Notes: generated by a model not told the origin, from the letters alone. Positions 1 through 7,858 are shown, numbered from the stretch's first letter. The stretch is DNA of 64,000 nucleotides from an uncultured Granulosicoccus sp. (GCA_947499955.1 CANMQI010000017.1:1-64000); one strand, 5' to 3'. Made by a program: numbers and translations.

Positions 1-77
1 TTTTTCGTTTTGCCACTGAACACCTCTTGGAGCATTATCGCTCAGGTTGAGGTGTCTATCAAACCGGGGGAACTCCA
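1..77 (-). mobile_element. Left end of an IS3-family insertion sequence (truncated by window edge)
   Basis: Read on the minus strand from base 77, the sequence starts TGGAGTTCCCCCGGTTTGA and continues into TAGACACC (to base 51). This is the TG...GACACC pattern typical of IS3-family terminal repeats. About 35 bp further in there is an AGAGG Shine-Dalgarno followed by a GTG codon at 16-14 that begins Met-Ala-Lys-Arg-Lys, the usual start of an IS3 OrfA. The element therefore lies with its left end at 77 and runs out of the window to the left. It interrupts the recombinase gene at 78-666. The family call rests on remembered terminal-repeat and OrfA patterns. The target duplication cannot be seen. 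Confidence 0.7.
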
Positions 78-666
78 AGGGTACAGAACGGTGTTTGCGA
101 CCCTTGCCGAGTAGGTGAACACACGCACCATCGCCCATAACAATATCCTTGACCCTTACGGCGAGCATCTCGGACACTCGTGCACCGGTGTTGTAGAGCA
201 GGTGCAGCAGGAGCCGGTCACGCTCGGCGAGCCACGCTGTGCCGGGCCGCTCCAGTATGGCAATCATCTGCTCGCGTGATAGGAATCCAAGCATCGGGCG
301 CTCGAAACGCTTCATGGGCACGGCGAGTGCCTTCGCTGTCGCATGTAGATGTGTGATATCTCGACGTGAAGCGAACTGTAAGAATGAGCGAATTGCCGCC
401 AAACGAGCGTTACGTGTACGAACGCTGTTACCACGCCCTGTCTCTAGCTCGTTGAGGAAACCAGCGATCAGCTCAGCATTCAGGTCTTCAAGGTTTAACT
501 GCGTCGGTACCTTGCCGAGGGTCCGCTCTGCGTAACCAAAAAGAAGCGTGAACGCATCCCGGTATGACGTGACTGTCCGTGGGCTGACCGCGCGCTGCTC
601 GACGAGATAGCGAGTAAAGAATTCCTGAACCAGTGCTGAGAATGCCGGAGCTATTGCGGCGCTCAT
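78..666 (-). pseudogene. ritC: Third tyrosine recombinase of a RIT trio, 3' part lost to an IS3 insertion
   Basis: The ATG at 666-664 overlaps the TGA of the preceding recombinase gene in an ATGA. About 196 codons of a phage-integrase-type protein follow: an N-terminal SAM-like core-binding domain (about residues 10-100) and the start of the catalytic domain. The catalytic domain has the first catalytic Arg (R163, in TGARVSEML) and the GKGRKHRSVPL strand that carries the active-site Lys. Homology stops exactly where the IS3 terminal repeat begins (77/78). The HxxR, second His and nucleophile Tyr are absent, so the product should be catalytically dead. The frame stays open to base 1, but those residues come from the IS. 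Confidence 0.85.
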
Positions 667-1619
667 GCATCACCTACCGTGCGGGTGTCGCCCACGTACT
701 GCTCAAATCGGCGACCCGCAATAGCCATCAGCTCCGGGACAGCTGTCAGGTACCAGTATGTGTCTGAGATTTTAGAATGTCCAAGATAGGTACACAGCCA
801 GAACATCGCCTGCTCTATCGGTGCCTGCTGCTCATGCCAGAGCTGCACTCGATGAACAGCGAATGTATGTCTCAAGTCGTGAATACGCGGTTGAGGTAGA
901 GATCCACGCGACTTCCAGCAGAGCGAACGGCGCAGACCTTCGAATATCCATTCTACGTTGCGTCTCTTCAGTGCCGTTCCGCGCTGGCCCAAAAAGAATG
1001 GGCCTTCCGGATCGCGAGCCCAAGTCCGATCGCGCTGTTGGCACCACGCTGCCAAGGCAGCGACGGTACTGCTCTGAAGAGGAAGCCGGCGGGTCTTACG
1101 AAATTTGGTCATGCGCACGGTAAGCTGGCAGGTCGCAAGATCGACGTCCGCATTAGTCAGATTAATTGCTTCGGAAAGACGAAGACCGGCGGTAGCGATA
1201 AGTCCAAAGAGCGTTGCATGGGCTAAGCCGCGCAGACCATCGCTGCCTTCCAGTGCGGCAGCCGCATCGACAAGATCGGCAAGTTCTCCACCTGTGTAAA
1301 TGTGCGGTGTTGGTCGGCCGCGTACTGGACCAAGGACCGTAGGATCGAGTACCACACTTGCCGGCTCGTACTGGCGGTAGTAGACCACAAAAGGACGAAT
1401 GCTCTGAAGCCTGCGTGTGCCCGTGCCGTCCGTTGTCTTGCGTACGTGCATCCTGGCCCACGTGATCTGAAGTTGCGCAGTGATTGGACCTTCATGTTTC
1501 TGTTCATCCGCATATCGCGCGAATCGTCTGAGCTCGCTACCGTGCATCTGAAAGCCAAGGCGTCTGCGTTCGTCGAGATACTCGCCAACGGCTCGGGCTA
1601 GCGTGCCGGATGTGCTCAT
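663..1619 (-). CDS. ritB: Tyrosine recombinase/integrase, second member of RIT trio
   Basis: A 318-residue site-specific recombinase of the tyrosine family. The catalytic residues are visible: Arg147 (TAGLRLSEA), His247 and Arg250 (RIHDLRHTF), His281 (YLGHS) and a nucleophile Tyr at 288 or 290. The ATG at 1619 is preferred because it follows a GGGAG ribosome site and overlaps the stop of the upstream recombinase as ATGA; a TTG at 1637 is possible but lacks this spacing. The stop overlaps the third recombinase in the same way, so the three are translationally coupled. In RIT elements three different recombinases are always encoded this way and are thought to act together on the element ends. 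The symbol reflects position in the trio. Confidence 0.85.
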   Translation of the reverse strand: MSTSGTLARAVGEYLDERRRLGFQMHGSELRRFARYADEQKHEGPITAQLQITWARMHVRKTTDGTGTRRLQSIRPFVVYYRQYEPASVVLDPTVLGPVRGRPTPHIYTGGELADLVDAAAALEGSDGLRGLAHATLFGLIATAGLRLSEAINLTNADVDLATCQLTVRMTKFRKTRRLPLQSSTVAALAAWCQQRDRTWARDPEGPFFLGQRGTALKRRNVEWIFEGLRRSLCWKSRGSLPQPRIHDLRHTFAVHRVQLWHEQQAPIEQAMFWLCTYLGHSKISDTYWYLTAVPELMAIAGRRFEQYVGDTRTVGDA

Positions 1620-2860
1620 GAGGCACTCCCTGGCCAAGGCATCGCCACCGCAGCAAGCCTGCGTTCGTCGAGCTTCGCGTAAATCTGTGCTGTATCCAGA
1701 TCGCGATGCCGGAGTATATCGGCGACCTCCTTGAGTGTGCCCCCTGCGTCAAGCATGCGCGCGGCTAGGCTATGGCGGAATATGTGAACTCTTGAATACG
1801 GAAGCTCACAGCGCTGGTAAGCATCACGGATCACTCGACCGACAAGACTCGGCCGAAGTGGGACTTCCACAGGCGCACAGTGGCGGACAAACACTCGTCG
1901 ACTGATGCAAGTGGGTCGTTCATCCTTCAAGTATTCTGCGATAGCTGCGCCTACAGTCACGGGCAACGGCATTACGTCCACCCGACGCGATTTACACCGC
2001 CGGATGGTCACGGTTCCTGCGCACCAATCGATGTCTTCGAGCTCCAGTTCTACCACTTCACTCGAACGGAGCCCCAGACGCGCCACGCATTGCGCGACAG
2101 CGGCCCCGCGAAGACGGGATGGCAAAGGTGGCTCAAAGGAGCCGAGTACGCGCTCGATCTCTTCCTCGGTCAGCGTCTCAGGCAACGATGTAAGCCTCCA
2201 CGCCGCTGGTGAGAGGATGGTCGGAAGCAAGGCGTCTACATTGTCACCCTGAAGTGCGCGATAACGGAGATAAGCACGAGTTGCACTCGTTACGACCGCC
2301 CCACTTGCAGGGGACCAACGTTCCAGGCGCTCATTCAGGAACGCTCGTAACACCGTGACCTTCATCGGACAGAGCTGTCGACCCTCTCCGTATTGATAGC
2401 GCAGCAGATCACCGACGATCTGACGACGTTGAAATCGGGTGTTGTCTGCCAGGCCGCGCTGATCATGTAGATACGTATCGAAGCGATCGAGTTCAAGCTC
2501 GACTTCATCAGGTACCGGCCAAGCTGTGGCAATACCCTGTTCCTGGAACATCGACAACAGCTGTCGCAGTGCAGCTCTAATCTGAGAAGGAATACGCTGG
2601 ACTTTACCTTGGCAGCGGCAAACAGGAAGGTGCTTATCTATAAATCGGGCGACTAGGTCAGGCTGAATCTGGTCCAACGCAATGTTGTTACTCCCCATCC
2701 AGACAGCGAAATGAGCGATGCAACCGAGGTACTGATGCTGAGTGCCTTTGGCATATCCACGCGTGTTCATGTGTCGCCGGTAGTCATCGACAACTGGTGC
2801 AAGGGGGCTGTCGACAATTCGTGTATTTACTGCACGAAACGTTGAGGCTTTAGTGGCCAT
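1616..2860 (-). CDS. ritA: Tyrosine recombinase/integrase, first member of RIT trio
   Basis: A 414-residue tyrosine recombinase from the ATG at 2860; a GTG at 2899 would add 13 residues. The N-terminal core-binding domain (about 20-200) contains a CRCQGK segment, and the catalytic domain follows. Active-site residues are Arg265 (RLGLRSSEV), His359 and Arg362 (HIFRHSLAA), His385 (LRHRDLDT) and Tyr394 (AQIYAK), so the protein looks intact. It is the largest and first of three overlapping genes, as expected for RIT elements. Its upstream side carries inverted repeats and a palindrome (2905-3041) that probably mark the element end. Confidence 0.85.
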   Translation of the reverse strand: MATKASTFRAVNTRIVDSPLAPVVDDYRRHMNTRGYAKGTQHQYLGCIAHFAVWMGSNNIALDQIQPDLVARFIDKHLPVCRCQGKVQRIPSQIRAALRQLLSMFQEQGIATAWPVPDEVELELDRFDTYLHDQRGLADNTRFQRRQIVGDLLRYQYGEGRQLCPMKVTVLRAFLNERLERWSPASGAVVTSATRAYLRYRALQGDNVDALLPTILSPAAWRLTSLPETLTEEEIERVLGSFEPPLPSRLRGAAVAQCVARLGLRSSEVVELELEDIDWCAGTVTIRRCKSRRVDVMPLPVTVGAAIAEYLKDERPTCISRRVFVRHCAPVEVPLRPSLVGRVIRDAYQRCELPYSRVHIFRHSLAARMLDAGGTLKEVADILRHRDLDTAQIYAKLDERRLAAVAMPWPGSAS

Positions 2861-2904
2861 AGGACGAGTCCAATCGAGGGGTGATGGGACAGGTGACACT
2901 TATT

Positions 2905-2993
2905 ATTATGCGAAGTCCAGACCGTTCTCATTCTCAGAAGACCCGCACTGGGCCTCGTTCCACGATAGCGTCGCCGAAGCGACTTCGCATAAT
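2905..2993. repeat. 13-bp inverted repeat pair near RIT right end
   Basis: ATTATGCGAAGTC at 2905-2917 is repeated as its exact reverse complement GACTTCGCATAAT at 2981-2993, with 63 bp between the arms. It lies just upstream of the first recombinase, where a RIT element end and recombinase binding sites are expected. Related words (ACTTCGGATAC, ACTTCCGATTATGG) follow up to 3022. Confidence 0.75.
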
Positions 2994-3009
2994 CGAGCAC
3001 TTCGGATAC

Positions 3010-3041
3010 TTCCGATTATGGAAAGCTTTCCATAATCGGAA
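3010..3041. repeat. Perfect 32-bp palindrome at RIT/IS66 boundary
   Basis: The half-site TTCCGATTATGGAAAG (3010-3025) is followed directly by its exact reverse complement (3026-3041). There is no spacer. The IS66 transposase homology begins at 3037, within the palindrome. A crossover core or recombinase binding site of the RIT element is the likely role. Confidence 0.85.
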
Positions 3042-3243
3042 AAACTACTTATTTGCTGGCTCGGACGCGGGAGGTCATTCCGCGGCCATGATGTACACGT
3101 TGCTCAATACCGCCAAGTTGAACGGGCTGGATCCCGAGAGTTACCTGTGCCATGTGCTGACGACGATAGCGAATCATCCAATCAACAGCATTGACGAACT
3201 GCTGTTATGGAACGTCAGCTTGGACACAGCCGCAGCCGCTTGA
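3037..3243 (+). pseudogene. IS66 transposase C-terminal fragment
   Basis: Only the C-terminal 68 codons remain; the usual protein is about 500 residues. The fragment has no start of its own, and the reading frame runs leftward into RIT end sequence. The break coincides with the palindrome at 3010-3041, so insertion of the RIT element is the simplest cause. Confidence 0.8.
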
Positions 3244-3289
3244 TTAATCGTTGTTGCGCTGGTCAATGCGGTTCTAGTCGGACGCTTAC
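3037..3289 (+). mobile_element. IS66-family 3' remnant, with transposase C-terminus and right terminal repeat
   Basis: Codons 3037-3243 encode the last 68 residues of an IS66-type transposase (pattern RKNYLFAGSDAGG, AKLNGLDPESYL, NHPINSIDELLLW), ending TGA. The bases up to 3289 end in GTCGGACGCTTAC, which resembles the GTAAGCG... terminal repeat of IS66 elements read inward from the end. The 5' part of the transposase would lie on the far side of the RIT element, outside the window. The boundary at 3289 is supported by the IS4-type frame that begins at 3290. Confidence 0.75.
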
Positions 3290-3559
3290 TGGCTATCGCG
3301 TGTACAAGAATCAGATCCAGACGGAGCCTGCGATCAGATACTCGATAAGATCGAATGGCAGCTGTTACATCGAAAGATCAATAAGACAAGATCGGTACCT
3401 GAGAAGATACCGACCATTCGAGAGGCCTTTATCTGGATCGCAAAGCTCGGAGGCTATCTGAACAGGAGGTCGGATCCGGATCCAGGAATCATCAGCCTCT
3501 GGCGTGGATGGGAGCGCCTCTCAGATATCGTCGACGATCATCGTGATATTTGTGGGTAA
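3290..3559 (+). pseudogene. IS4-family transposase C-terminal fragment
   Basis: The open frame 3290-3559 (89 codons plus TAA) matches the C-terminal third of IS4-family transposases. Visible patterns are LDKIEWQLLHRKINKT, PTIREAFIWIAKLGGYLNR, DPDPGIISLWRGWERL and a short tail. The homology begins at the exact base after the IS66 right end, so the IS66 element appears to have inserted into this older transposase. The N-terminal part is not in the window. It is non-functional. Confidence 0.8.
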
Positions 3560-4322
3560 AGCTAAGAGTACACACTGCTACACTTTTCGACTCCAGTCTT
3601 CTGGCAGAGTGGTATGAGGTAGAGCCTGATGACGTAGACGAATAATTGGCAATAGCTGCCCCCCCCCCCCCCTACACTACTCATTATCTCGTCTACATCG
3701 ATGGCAACACGCAGAGAGCTTGGGTTAATCCGTACAGAGGCGCTTATGATTTCCTATTGGATATTATCAAGTGGTTTGTAAACCACCACTCCTCAACTCT
3801 AATCGTATTGCTGATCCGCACTACGTCTTACTGACTGCGGGCGTGACTCACGACGTGAAGTTTTTTTCGTCATTTAGTAAGGCTTACTACCGGCCGCAAG
3901 AGTTCATGGCCGCTCTTATCACGAATTTACCTATGTGAAAGATCTCACAACCTCATCCAAACTTCCACCCTCCGCAAAGATCACACCGCAAAGTCCCTCA
4001 CAAAAAAATCTCCAACTACCTCACACTACCCCGCTAATACCCTATCCAGCCCCCTCTCCCCGCACTACCGACTAAAAGATAGCCCCCGCCTCCAATCCTC
4101 GCTTATAATTTTTCCCTGTAACTTTCGCGCGAATCATGGCACTGTTAAACAAAGTTCAGCAATACGTGTAAAGGCTTGCTCAGACAGGCTTCTTCAGCAG
4201 CAGCAGCGAATTACTCGACATTCTTCAAGTACAGCCCGACACTTCCAGAGCACCACAACACCACTCTGGGGTTCATTCATACACTTTCCGGGCTACCCGC
4301 CAGCCAGAGAACCACAGAAGCC
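3560..4322. other. Gene-poor stretch after the nested insertion sequences
   Basis: No gene can be supported here. A short frame ending DDVDE-stop at 3645 looks like a protein C-terminus but was not recognised. A 62-codon frame from 3646 begins beside the C run and is probably chance. From about 3950 to 4100 the plus strand is strikingly poor in G and rich in C, A and T. A perfect TATAAT sits at 4104-4109 without a convincing -35 box; it could be part of the promoter for the lipoprotein gene at 4323. Confidence 0.5.
3659..3672. repeat. 14-nt poly-C homopolymer
   Basis: Fourteen consecutive C residues on the plus strand, the only such run in the window. Tracts of this kind are prone to slippage and to sequencing-length error. 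No gene start or confident reading frame is attached to it. Confidence 0.9.
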
Positions 4323-5225
4323 ATGCTCCAGAAGAACAAGCTTTCCTGTCTTTTTGCACTCTCGATTTCCCTGATTGGACTTTCCTCGTGTGGCGGTGGT
4401 GGCAGTGGTGGCAGCCCCTCCGGCGACGATCCCATCCCGAATTTCTCGTTCACCGTGGATAGCGACTTTGTCAGTGAAAACTCTGAAGCCTACGTGACCA
4501 TAGTCAATGATGACATTGGCGGTTCTGTGTTGCCCATGAACGAGATTCAGAATTTTTTCAATAACAGGACCATCCCTGTCACTTACAGAGACTGTGGTGA
4601 GGCCAACGCCTTTTACACACCCTCAACACGTACGATCACGCTGTGCCATGAGCTCGCAAACCTGGGCTACAACTACTACCTGCAGCAGGAAAGTGAGGAG
4701 CTGGCACAGGAAACCAGACAATCGAATGCCTTTTTCAAGGCGTTTGCTATGATGAATTTCGTGATGTACCACGAAATGGGTCACGCCATGGATGACCTTC
4801 GGGAGCTTGGAGTGGGCGGCAACTTCGAATCGGTAGCCGATGCCATTGCAGTGGTTCTGTCAGTTCAGACCAGCCAACCACAAGCAGGTATTTACGGAGG
4901 CCTGTTCTTTCTCATCGACACCGAGGCAAGCTTCGGTGATGAGCATATCGGTGGTGCGGATAGAGCCGGCGATATTCTTTGCTGGACCATCGGTAGCAGC
5001 TCCCGCATTGCAGCTATCTTCCCGAATACCACTGCGCTGTTCAACGACGGAGGCAGAGATTGTGTCGGCGAATATGCCAATCAATACCAGTTTGTTGCCC
5101 AACTCATCCCGTTCCTGAACGAGGTCCCTCCCAAGGATTCACTCAAGATCAGTGAAACCGAAATGGAAGCCAGGTTTGCTGGAATGGATGACATCATGGT
5201 GAAGGCGCTTGGCGCCCGGAACTAG
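4323..5225 (+). CDS. DUF4344-type putative metallopeptidase lipoprotein
   Basis: A 300-residue protein from the ATG at 4323 (MLQKNKLSCL). This start gives a lipoprotein signal with the lipobox Leu-Ser-Ser-Cys at residues about 23-26, followed by a Gly/Ser linker. The frame extends upstream to 4176, but that would bury the signal peptide. The body shows the DUF4344 pattern: DCGEANAFY, CHELA, the zinc-type motif HEMGH (in MYHEMGHAMDD), a downstream ESVADAIA segment, and GRDCVGEYANQ near the end. Four or more Cys suggest disulfides in the envelope. A peptidase role is inferred only from HExxH. It lies next to the mobile island and has no obvious partner. Confidence 0.8.
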   Translation: MLQKNKLSCLFALSISLIGLSSCGGGGSGGSPSGDDPIPNFSFTVDSDFVSENSEAYVTIVNDDIGGSVLPMNEIQNFFNNRTIPVTYRDCGEANAFYTPSTRTITLCHELANLGYNYYLQQESEELAQETRQSNAFFKAFAMMNFVMYHEMGHAMDDLRELGVGGNFESVADAIAVVLSVQTSQPQAGIYGGLFFLIDTEASFGDEHIGGADRAGDILCWTIGSSSRIAAIFPNTTALFNDGGRDCVGEYANQYQFVAQLIPFLNEVPPKDSLKISETEMEARFAGMDDIMVKALGARN

Positions 5226-5236
5226 AGGCAATGCTG

Positions 5237-5283
5237 ATGATGGAGAAAGGCCGAAGCGCAAGCTCGGTACATTTCTCCATCAT
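5237..5283. terminator. Hairpin between convergent genes
   Basis: ATGATGGAGAAA (5237-5248) pairs with TTTCTCCATCAT (5272-5283), a perfect 12-bp stem. It sits just after the lipoprotein stop (5225) and before the cupin stop (5396), and could end transcription from both sides. There is no long T tract. Confidence 0.6.
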
Positions 5284-5395
5284 TGGCCAGACAGAAAATT
5301 CGTGTTGCAAGCCGCCTTTTCACGAGCTGGCCAGGAATTTTCCACAGCCTGAAGAGCCAGGCTGACTGACACGGCCTCAGACTTGCAAAACGCAC

Positions 5396-5887
5396 CTACT
5401 TGGCGCCAACAGTGCTACCCGGTTCTTCGATGGCATCATGGTCCACCAGATTCCAGGGCAAGCCTGCACTACGATAGATGCGTTTCCCCAATCTCGGGTA
5501 ATCACCCGTATCGTGCTCTCGGCGTTCACCCACTACCAGACAGACGAGCTTTTCCGTCCCGGTATTTCTGATGCTGTGGGCCAGTCCGCCTTTGCGGTAG
5601 CCGATGAAGTCACCAGGACCAATGGGGAACTCCTCATCGCCGATGCAGGCAGTGGCTTCTCCGGATAATACGTACACACATTCATCCTCGTGGTGATGAA
5701 CGTGATGCTCGGTGCTCTCACACCCGGGAGGAACTTCAATCAGGTGAATTCCAAAGCCGGTCAACCCTGTCATATCGCCCAGTGACTTGTTGTTCCGCCT
5801 GGCATTGGCATTCAGAAAATGCTGTTTGTCCAACCCCTTCATCTGTCTGATGGCGTCAGCACTCAGCAGGTAGTTTGTATCGCTCAT
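5396..5887 (-). CDS. Cupin-domain protein
   Basis: A 163-residue single-domain cupin. Motif 1 is visible as EHHVHHHEDECVYVLSG (metal-binding His and Glu) and motif 2 as GDFIGYRKGGLAHSIRNTG, both in the middle of the protein. This indicates a small beta-barrel metal- or ligand-binding protein; the substrate is not evident. The ATG at 5887 is chosen because upstream sequence reads into the tail of the neighbouring transporter gene. It lies 22 bp downstream of the AI-2E-family gene on the same strand and may be co-transcribed. Confidence 0.8.
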   Translation of the reverse strand: MSDTNYLLSADAIRQMKGLDKQHFLNANARRNNKSLGDMTGLTGFGIHLIEVPPGCESTEHHVHHHEDECVYVLSGEATACIGDEEFPIGPGDFIGYRKGGLAHSIRNTGTEKLVCLVVGERREHDTGDYPRLGKRIYRSAGLPWNLVDHDAIEEPGSTVGAK

Positions 5888-5909
5888 GAGTTCACCAAAA
5901 TCCCCAGAT

Positions 5910-7268
5910 CTACGAACGGCGACGTCGACGCCGCCTGCGTCGACCATTCGAACTGTCCGTCTGAGAAGTTGTACCCGGTTTATCCACCGAGTTATCCACA
6001 GACCCTGCTGTCCGTTCATCATCGGACAGATCGATTGTCAATGGTTCGCCTGCAGCGGACACCACCACACTCTCGCTGACTGGTTCGCCCGTTGAACCAT
6101 CCTGTTGTACAGCCCCCGCCGCTGATGCTTGCTCATGCTGTTTCGGCTTCTGACCACCCATGCGTTCCAGCGTCTCATGCGGAAACTCGATGGCACCGCC
6201 GCGTGGGCGAAAAGCAGTGGTTGGCAACCAGTCCTTGAATTCGTGCCCGTACAACTCCCACAGAGTGACAAACAGAGCTGCAATGATCGGCCCTATCACG
6301 AAGCCCATGAAGCCGAACATCAACAAACCACCCAGGGTACTGAAGAAGATCAGCAGCTCATGCAATTGCGTATCGTTGCCCACCAGCTTGGGCCGCAGCA
6401 GATTATCCACAGTGCCCACCACCACAATACAGAACACGGCGACGGCGACCGCTTCGACCACATTGCCACCCACGATCAGATAGATGACAGCCGGTATCCA
6501 GATCAACGCAGTACCCACACCCGGCACCACCGACAGCACCATCATGGCCACGGCCCAGAACAGGGAGCTGGGAATGCCGGCAAAATACAAGGCCAGACCT
6601 GCCAGCGCGCCCTGCAGGAAACCGATGACCGCTGTCCCCTTGAGTGTCGCGCGTGTCACCGAGGTGAATCGCTGCAACAGCTTGGTTTCGTCTTCGTCAT
6701 TCAATGGCAGGTAATACAACATGTAGAACAACAGGCGATCACCGTCGATCAGGAAGAAGAACAGCGTGTACAGCACGATCATCACGCTCAGCAGCACATT
6801 GAAGGTGCCAAAGGTGATTGATTGCAGCGCAGTCACCATCCAGCCGCTGATCAGCCCGGCCAGATCGCCCAGACGGCTCAGAGCCTGCTCCCGATAGGGC
6901 TGGATGGAGTCGTAGAATGGCAAAGCTTCAAGCGTCTCGGTAATCAGCCCGGGCGTGCCCAGTTGCTGACGCACCCAGGGCACGGCCGTATCGGCAATAT
7001 CCAGCGCCTGCGAGGTGACAGCACCCAGCAACAGGCTCAATGGCACCATCACGAACAGAATGATCGTCAACAGGGTCAGCGCAGACGCAAGACCAGGGCG
7101 TTCGCCAATGACGGACAGGAACCAGCGGTACAGTGGGGAAAACAGGGCTGCAAACAGCGCGGCAATGAACACCGCCTGCAGGAAGGGTTTGATCATCGCC
7201 AGAAACAGCAGCGTGATACCAATCAGCAGCAGGATCAGGACACCGCGATTGACGAGGCGTTGTTGCAT
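5910..7268 (-). CDS. AI-2E exporter-family (PerM/YdiK-type) membrane protein with poly-Arg tail
   Basis: A 452-residue inner-membrane protein of the AI-2E transporter family. Two N-terminal helices are followed by a soluble segment (about 90-150) and then five or six helices up to about residue 345. Family segments such as VLSVVPGVGTALIW and VDNLLRPKLVG are clear. The last 100 residues are a hydrophilic low-complexity tail that ends in GRRRRRRRRRS, nine consecutive Arg, which is not a normal family feature. The substrate of such proteins is often unknown despite the name. Confidence 0.85.
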   Translation of the reverse strand: MQQRLVNRGVLILLLIGITLLFLAMIKPFLQAVFIAALFAALFSPLYRWFLSVIGERPGLASALTLLTIILFVMVPLSLLLGAVTSQALDIADTAVPWVRQQLGTPGLITETLEALPFYDSIQPYREQALSRLGDLAGLISGWMVTALQSITFGTFNVLLSVMIVLYTLFFFLIDGDRLLFYMLYYLPLNDEDETKLLQRFTSVTRATLKGTAVIGFLQGALAGLALYFAGIPSSLFWAVAMMVLSVVPGVGTALIWIPAVIYLIVGGNVVEAVAVAVFCIVVVGTVDNLLRPKLVGNDTQLHELLIFFSTLGGLLMFGFMGFVIGPIIAALFVTLWELYGHEFKDWLPTTAFRPRGGAIEFPHETLERMGGQKPKQHEQASAAGAVQQDGSTGEPVSESVVVSAAGEPLTIDLSDDERTAGSVDNSVDKPGTTSQTDSSNGRRRRRRRRRS

Positions 7269-7442
7269 GAGAAGTTCACTGACTCGGGGTTGGGTTCATT
7301 ATAGTGTGAGCAAGGGATCGACGATGTGTTATTGCATCAAGGTGTCTGTACCAGTGCGGTGCAAGCCCATCATGGACGGTATGTCGCATCCTGTCGTCTC
7401 ACAGACCACATTCAACCATCCTTTCACCCGAGAATCCTGATC

Positions 7443-7853
7443 ATGCTCAACCACCGTCCCGAACTCGACGACGAAGCCGCCCTGCTTATGCTGGACGCTG
7501 CTCGTGCTCACGCACAGTCCATAGGCGTCCCGCAGAATATTGCCGTGGTTGATGCTGCTGGACGCATGCTGGCGTTTTGCCGCATGAAGGGTGCCAAGTT
7601 CCACAGCATCGACACATCCACCGCCAAGGCGGTGACGGCAGCCTCCATTGCGGCCCCCACCGGTGGTGCGCCATCAGAATTCGGTATGTTGCTCGGTGTC
7701 ACCACGCAGGGACAGTTCACCAATCTCAAGGGAGGACTGCCCGTCATGATCGACGGACAGTTGGCCGGCGCCATTGGCGTGGGCTCTGGCGCCCCGGACG
7801 AGGATGTCGCGGTTGCGCAGGCCGCCATTGATGCATTGATGGCAGCGCTGTAG
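7443..7853 (+). CDS. GlcG/HbpS-family (DUF336) heme-binding-like protein
   Basis: A 136-residue protein from the ATG at 7443. It shows the GlcG/HbpS fold signature: IAVVDAAGRMLAFCRM near residue 33, STAKAVTAAS, and GGLPVMIDGQLAGAIGVGSG near the C-terminus. Members bind heme or small ligands, or sit in glycolate and diol operons; the exact role here is not clear. It converges on the lactonase-like gene at 7888. The longer upstream frame from 7326 is not conserved-looking and is excluded. Confidence 0.8.
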   Translation: MLNHRPELDDEAALLMLDAARAHAQSIGVPQNIAVVDAAGRMLAFCRMKGAKFHSIDTSTAKAVTAASIAAPTGGAPSEFGMLLGVTTQGQFTNLKGGLPVMIDGQLAGAIGVGSGAPDEDVAVAQAAIDALMAAL

Positions 7854-7858
7854 AAGGC

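Larger units (their letters stand above)
1..3036 (-). mobile_element. RIT (recombinase in trio) element, interrupted at left by an IS3-family element
   Basis: Three distinct tyrosine recombinase genes lie head to tail with two ATGA overlaps, the hallmark of RIT elements. The right boundary is placed near 3036, because from 3037 the sequence is in-frame IS66 transposase. The left boundary is not visible, because the third gene is cut at 78 by an IS3-family end and the rest lies outside the window. No cargo gene is seen between the trio and the right end. Confidence 0.7.

Noticed and set aside
239..1601. Small plus-strand frames within the recombinase trio
   Set aside because: They overlap well-supported recombinase genes on the other strand and contain no known motif.
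1..3036. The recombinase cluster as an integron or prophage integrase
   Set aside because: There are three overlapping recombinases, no attI/attC-like cassette array and no phage genes. A RIT element explains the layout better.
3646..3834. A 62-codon plus-strand frame beginning at the C run
   Set aside because: The Pro-rich start is produced by the homopolymer, and the rest has no recognisable feature or ribosome site.
4104..4109. Perfect TATAAT as a complete promoter
   Set aside because: No -35-like hexamer lies 16-18 bp upstream, so only a possible -10 box is noted.
4176..4322. N-terminal extension of the DUF4344 lipoprotein
   Set aside because: It would place 49 unrelated residues before a good lipoprotein signal peptide.
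6129..7304. Plus-strand frames of 160-230 codons
   Set aside because: Antisense shadows of the AI-2E-family gene, Gln/His-rich and without motifs.
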